Part shown: positions 5,310-6,985 of the stretch, piece by piece
Layout: each line of letters opens with the position of its first letter
How positions within the stretch are numbered: the stretch's first letter is position 1
Assembly: GCA_030531025.1 (NCBI GenBank)
Contig: JAUMTV010000145.1
Location: 1-6,985, forward strand
Direction: 5' to 3'
DNA length: 6,985 nt
Origin: Turicibacter sp.
GTDB lineage: Bacteria > Bacillota > Bacilli > MOL361 > Turicibacteraceae
Notes under the pieces: generated by a model
What the model saw: only the letters and a program-made list of their open reading frames with translations
Databases searched by the model: none
Told to the model about the DNA's origin: nothing
Made by a program: the position numbers and the translations under genes

Positions 5310-5377
5310 CAACTATCAAACATTTAGTGTGTTGTGATAAATGTAGATTTTATTTCTGTTTATATATAGATAGCGGA

Positions 5378-5569
5378 ATGAACGAAACAGAATCAAAGAA
5401 ATTTGGTAACCTACTGATGTGGATGGTTGGTTGGATTATGTTAGTTATCATTATATATGCCTATATTCTATTAACCAATTTATCACTGTTCATCATAATG
5501 ATGAGTGGTGAACTAATCGGTAAGGGAATTGAATTTCTTTTAAAGAAGATGAAAGAAAGGTCACATTAG
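5378..5569 (+). CDS. Small membrane protein, function unknown
   Basis: A 63-residue ORF from an ATG at 5378: polar start (MNETESKKFG), a hydrophobic segment at about residues 12-31, a second at about 34-44, and a basic amphipathic tail ending KKMKERSH. The reading frame stays open back to a GTG at 5297 inside repeat copy C, but those 27 extra residues are cysteine-rich and not protein-like. The ribosome binding site is poor (only GCGGA nearby), which lowers confidence. It shares the two-helix layout of the ORF at 4964, separated by the repeats, but clear similarity between them is not evident by eye. Confidence 0.4.
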   Translation: MNETESKKFGNLLMWMVGWIMLVIIIYAYILLTNLSLFIIMMSGELIGKGIEFLLKKMKERSH

Positions 5570-5874
5570 TAGACTTATAAATCATAGTTTTTCTCACTAG
5601 AAGTTAAATTTAAGTGATTTAGAAATATGAACTCAAAGTAAAATAAATATGTAGAGTAAAAGTTGTCGTTTGTGCAATGAACTTAGAATTAGTGAGGACT
5701 AAGAAAGAAGAATGTATTGAATATGTACAAAATGGGGAACCGCTTCTTATTTCCGAGAAGATAAAGATACTAAATTTATATATGATATTACCAAACTATC
5801 TCTTTAAGTAGATAGTCTTTATTTAAAAAAATTAAAACAAAAAAATGTTTTCATTTTCCAAAAGGGGATTTTTT

Positions 5875-5889
5875 TCACAATCATTGTGA
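5875..5889. promoter_or_regulatory. Fur-family-like 7-1-7 operator
   Basis: TCACAAT-C-ATTGTGA is a perfect 7-1-7 inverted repeat with the AAT-n-ATT centre shared by Fur, PerR and Zur boxes of Firmicutes. It fills the spacer directly against the -10 element (5890-5895), a typical repressor position. The outer bases (TCAC/GTGA) do not match the Fur, PerR or Zur consensus I know, so the metal or signal is unclear. Confidence 0.5.
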
Positions 5890-5895
5890 TATAAT
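5887..5895 (+). promoter_or_regulatory. Extended -10 promoter of the 5926 gene
   Basis: TGA-TATAAT is a perfect -10 with the TGn extension. The -35 (near 5867, GATTTT) is poor, as is common for extended -10 promoters. It overlaps the right arm of the 7-1-7 palindrome. Confidence 0.65.
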
Positions 5896-5925
5896 ACACA
5901 TGAAAGGGATAAAGGAGGAAAAATT

Positions 5926-6231
5926 TTGAAATATAATGCGGATTTGATTAATGAAAAAATTAAAGCTTTACCGAAAGAAAAAGATATTTTTAAATTAGAA
6001 AAGGGGTTAGATATTGTAATCCATGAGTTCTTAGATGATGTAAAAAATCATAAAGGAACGATTTGTGATCTAAAAGATTTAGAAAAGCAGACAATCTATC
6101 GTATTCGTTTTACAGGGGAAGCATATAAAGTAGAGGTTATTACAGCTAATCCAAAATCAAAAATGTTAGATACAAAAATGGGTACCGTAGAAGAAGCAAT
6201 TGACTTTGTGGTAAATACTATTAATAAATAG
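5926..6231 (+). CDS. Small soluble protein of unknown function, TTG start
   Basis: A 101-residue, lysine-rich protein beginning at TTG, with an excellent ribosome binding site AAAGGAGG (5911-5918) 7 bases upstream; no ATG gives a better start. The N-terminal half (2-58) looks helical with many charged residues. Residues 56-74 (TIYRIRFTGEAYKVEVITA) look like a beta hairpin, and the end (87-100) like an amphipathic helix. It contains a single cysteine (47), no signal peptide and no membrane segment. It is a stand-alone gene with its own promoter, a Fur-family-like operator and a terminator, pointing to a regulated single-gene unit. I do not recognise the family. Confidence 0.8.
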   Translation: MKYNADLINEKIKALPKEKDIFKLEKGLDIVIHEFLDDVKNHKGTICDLKDLEKQTIYRIRFTGEAYKVEVITANPKSKMLDTKMGTVEEAIDFVVNTINK

Positions 6232-6235
6232 GTAG

Positions 6236-6282
6236 AAAGAGCTAAGTAGCTAATGAATTTATAGCTATTAAGCTCTTTTATT
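6236..6282 (+). terminator. Rho-independent terminator after the 5926 gene
   Basis: AAAGAGCTAAGTAGCTA (6236-6252) pairs with TAGCTATTAAGCTCTTT (6262-6278) with one mismatch and one G-U, a 9-nt loop, and TTTTATTT-type tail. It begins just after the stop codon. Confidence 0.85.
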
Positions 6283-6341
6283 TATATGGAAAGTTGATGA
6301 AAATAAGACTGTCCATAATCTAGTTAGAAAATAAAATGGAT

Positions 6342-6372
6342 AAAAAAAGACATTAGCATACATACTAATGTC
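6342..6372 (-). terminator. Rho-independent terminator of the HxlR gene
   Basis: On the minus strand, GACATTAG (6365-6372) pairs with CTAATGTC (6349-6356) around an 8-nt loop, followed by seven T residues. It lies six bases beyond the stop codon of the regulator. Confidence 0.88.
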
Positions 6373-6378
6373 GATCGT

Positions 6379-6735
6379 TTATTCATGAGATTGTTCAAGA
6401 ATCCAAGTGATCACAGCATGAATAACTGCTTCAAGTTGCTGACCTAACTCTGTTAATTGATATTGTACTTTACGCGTATTGATAGGATCAACTTCTTTAG
6501 TGACTAATCCTTCCTTTTCAAGTTCACGAAGGCGTTCTATGAGAAGCCGATCAGAGATGCCATTTACTTTATCTAATAATTCATGATAACGTAGTGGACC
6601 ATCTAAGAGATGATAAATAATGATTCCATTCCAGCGCTTTCCGATAAGTTCAATAGTGCTGTGGAATTTAGAACAAAGATCTTTTAAATTTTCTGATTTA
6701 TAGCATGAGTGATTAATTTCATTAGACTTCATCAT
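6379..6735 (-). CDS. HxlR-family winged-helix transcriptional regulator
   Basis: A 118-residue DNA-binding protein, probably dimeric. The family signature is clear: IGKRWNGIIIYHLLDGPLRY (31-50), then HELLDKVNGISDRLLIERLR (51-70, recognition helix region), then ELEKEGLVTKEV and the wing with RKVQYQLTELG. Cys11 and Cys21 lie in the N-terminal arm, where YodB-type members carry their redox or electrophile-sensing cysteine. I start at the ATG at 6735, 12 bases after AAAAGGA; a second ATG follows directly. Longer starts run through the promoter (-10 at 6763-6768) and the operator, so they are not real. It is divergent from a nitroreductase gene, with shared operators, suggesting autoregulation and control of the neighbour. 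Confidence 0.9.
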   Translation of the reverse strand: MMKSNEINHSCYKSENLKDLCSKFHSTIELIGKRWNGIIIYHLLDGPLRYHELLDKVNGISDRLLIERLRELEKEGLVTKEVDPINTRKVQYQLTELGQQLEAVIHAVITWILEQSHE

Positions 6736-6762
6736 TTTAAGTATCATTCCTTTTCTAGTCCT

Positions 6763-6768
6763 ATTATA
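6763..6768 (-). promoter_or_regulatory. -10 element of the HxlR gene
   Basis: A perfect TATAAT on the minus strand, 27 bases upstream of the chosen start. The -35 position (about 6786-6791) touches the left arm of the large inverted repeat, so a bound regulator would block its own promoter. Confidence 0.65.
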
Positions 6769-6787
6769 GCATAAATAGTATTGACTT

Positions 6788-6838
6788 ATTAACTTACTTT
6801 TAGTAAGCATAAAATAAGCTTACTAAAAGTAAGTTAAT
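6788..6838. promoter_or_regulatory. Double HxlR-type operator in a 21-bp inverted repeat
   Basis: Arms 6788-6808 and 6818-6838 are perfect reverse complements over 21 bases around a 9-base spacer (ATAAAATAA). Each arm contains its own palindrome: CTTACT-TTT-AGTAAG (6793-6807) and CTTACT-AAA-AGTAAG (6819-6833), centred 26 bases apart. TACT/AGTA half-sites are typical of HxlR-family operators. The spacer holds TAAAAT (6810-6815), a possible -10 for the nitroreductase. Two dimers could bind here and cover both divergent promoters. Confidence 0.8.
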
Positions 6839-6856
6839 GTATAGGAGGTATTAGCA

Positions 6857-6985
6857 ATGTTAAAAAATAATTCTTTACAAAATATTATGCATGAAAGAAA
6901 ATCTATACGTTCATACGATTCAACATATACAATTTCAAGAGAAAAAATTTTAGAAATGTTACAAGAAGCATCAACAGCACCTTCT
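6857..6985 (+). CDS. Nitroreductase-family protein, 5' end only (runs off the window)
   Basis: The first 43 codons of an FMN-dependent nitroreductase-fold oxidoreductase. Visible are the N-terminal HERKSIRSYD (12-21), the family's FMN-phosphate-binding RxSxRxF/Y-like motif, and EASTAPS (37-43), the start of the usual APSxxNxQPW segment that continues beyond the edge. Ribosome binding site AGGAGG (6843-6848) lies 8 bases before the ATG. It is divergent from the HxlR-type regulator, with a double operator between, the common arrangement for electrophile- or nitro-compound-inducible reductases. The catalytic part is outside the window, so substrate class cannot be judged. Confidence 0.88.
   Translation, partial: MLKNNSLQNIMHERKSIRSYDSTYTISREKILEMLQEASTAPS

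Larger units (their letters stand above)
5570..5925. other. Intergenic region, possible gene remnant
   Basis: No convincing gene. A 44-codon plus-strand frame at 5677-5811 reads like protein (it contains EECIEYVQNGEPLLISEKIK), but has no ribosome binding site and ends abruptly, so it could be a decayed fragment. A weak hairpin, ACTATCT (5795-5801) with AGATAGT (5810-5816), follows. The right end carries the promoter and palindrome of the next gene. Confidence 0.4.

Noticed and set aside
5118..5312. Minus-strand ORF with a repeated peptide (SPTMRSMFPPLVG)
   Set aside because: It is only the translation of the two repeat modules in the antisense frame, with no ribosome binding site.
5215..5337. 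A 40-codon ORF through repeats B and C, with GGAGG four bases before ATG and a 22-codon internal period
   Set aside because: Copy A lacks both the ATG and the frame while keeping base pairing, so selection appears to act on structure and the SD-ATG look is incidental.
5890..5905. Rex-like site TTGTGA-n6-ACACAT at the 5926 promoter
   Set aside because: The right half matches the Rex consensus poorly, whereas the overlapping 7-1-7 palindrome is perfect.
1..6985. CRISPR array, tRNA or rRNA genes, phage or toxin-antitoxin modules
   Set aside because: No regularly spaced repeats, cloverleaf-type sequences, rRNA stretches or recognisable phage or toxin genes were seen on either strand.

Overview
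The window looks like chromosomal DNA of a low-GC Firmicute. It is strongly AT-rich, uses AGGAGG-type ribosome binding sites with some GTG/TTG starts, has U-tailed hairpin terminators, and carries a fluoride riboswitch and HxlR- and Fur-type operators. The gene content would fit Turicibacter or another Erysipelotrichia-like gut Firmicute, but that is an impression, not a demonstrated assignment.

Layout. Bases 1-35 hold the terminator of an upstream gene. A structured repeat on the minus strand (131-231, copy A) precedes a PEBP/YbhB-like gene (287-787, +) that ends in two candidate terminators. A small two-helix membrane protein lies on the minus strand (937-1152). A 407-base gap then holds a 16-bp palindrome, two perfect DnaA boxes and a possible 5' leader. 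It leads into a nucleoside-salvage operon: deoxynucleoside kinase (1560-2213) and CNT nucleoside transporter (2233-3408). A bidirectional terminator (3419-3455) separates this operon from a convergent cation:proton antiporter (3454-4659, -). The antiporter's leader is a complete fluoride riboswitch with promoter, aptamer and overlapping terminator (4688-4821, -).

Further right is an accessory-looking stretch. A 67-aa membrane ORF (4964-5167) ends inside a second copy of the structured repeat (copy B, 5151-5248). A partial third copy follows (copy C, 5251-5309), then another small membrane ORF (5378-5569) and about 355 bases without a convincing gene. A small gene of unknown function (5926-6231, TTG start) follows, with a Fur-family-like 7-1-7 palindrome between its promoter elements. 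The window closes with a divergent pair: an HxlR-type regulator (6379-6735, -) and the start of a nitroreductase (6857 to the edge, +). Two HxlR-like operators lie between them in a perfect 21-bp inverted repeat.

How the genes work together. The transporter and kinase form an import-and-trap module for (deoxy)nucleosides. The antiporter is probably induced by fluoride and part of fluoride or ion stress defence. The HxlR/nitroreductase pair looks like a self-regulated electrophile or redox detoxification switch. The least explained item is the roughly 100-nt repeat. Copies A and B keep identical single-stranded segments and a UUC loop while their helices change with pairing preserved, so it behaves like a structured RNA or structured DNA element rather than random intergenic sequence.
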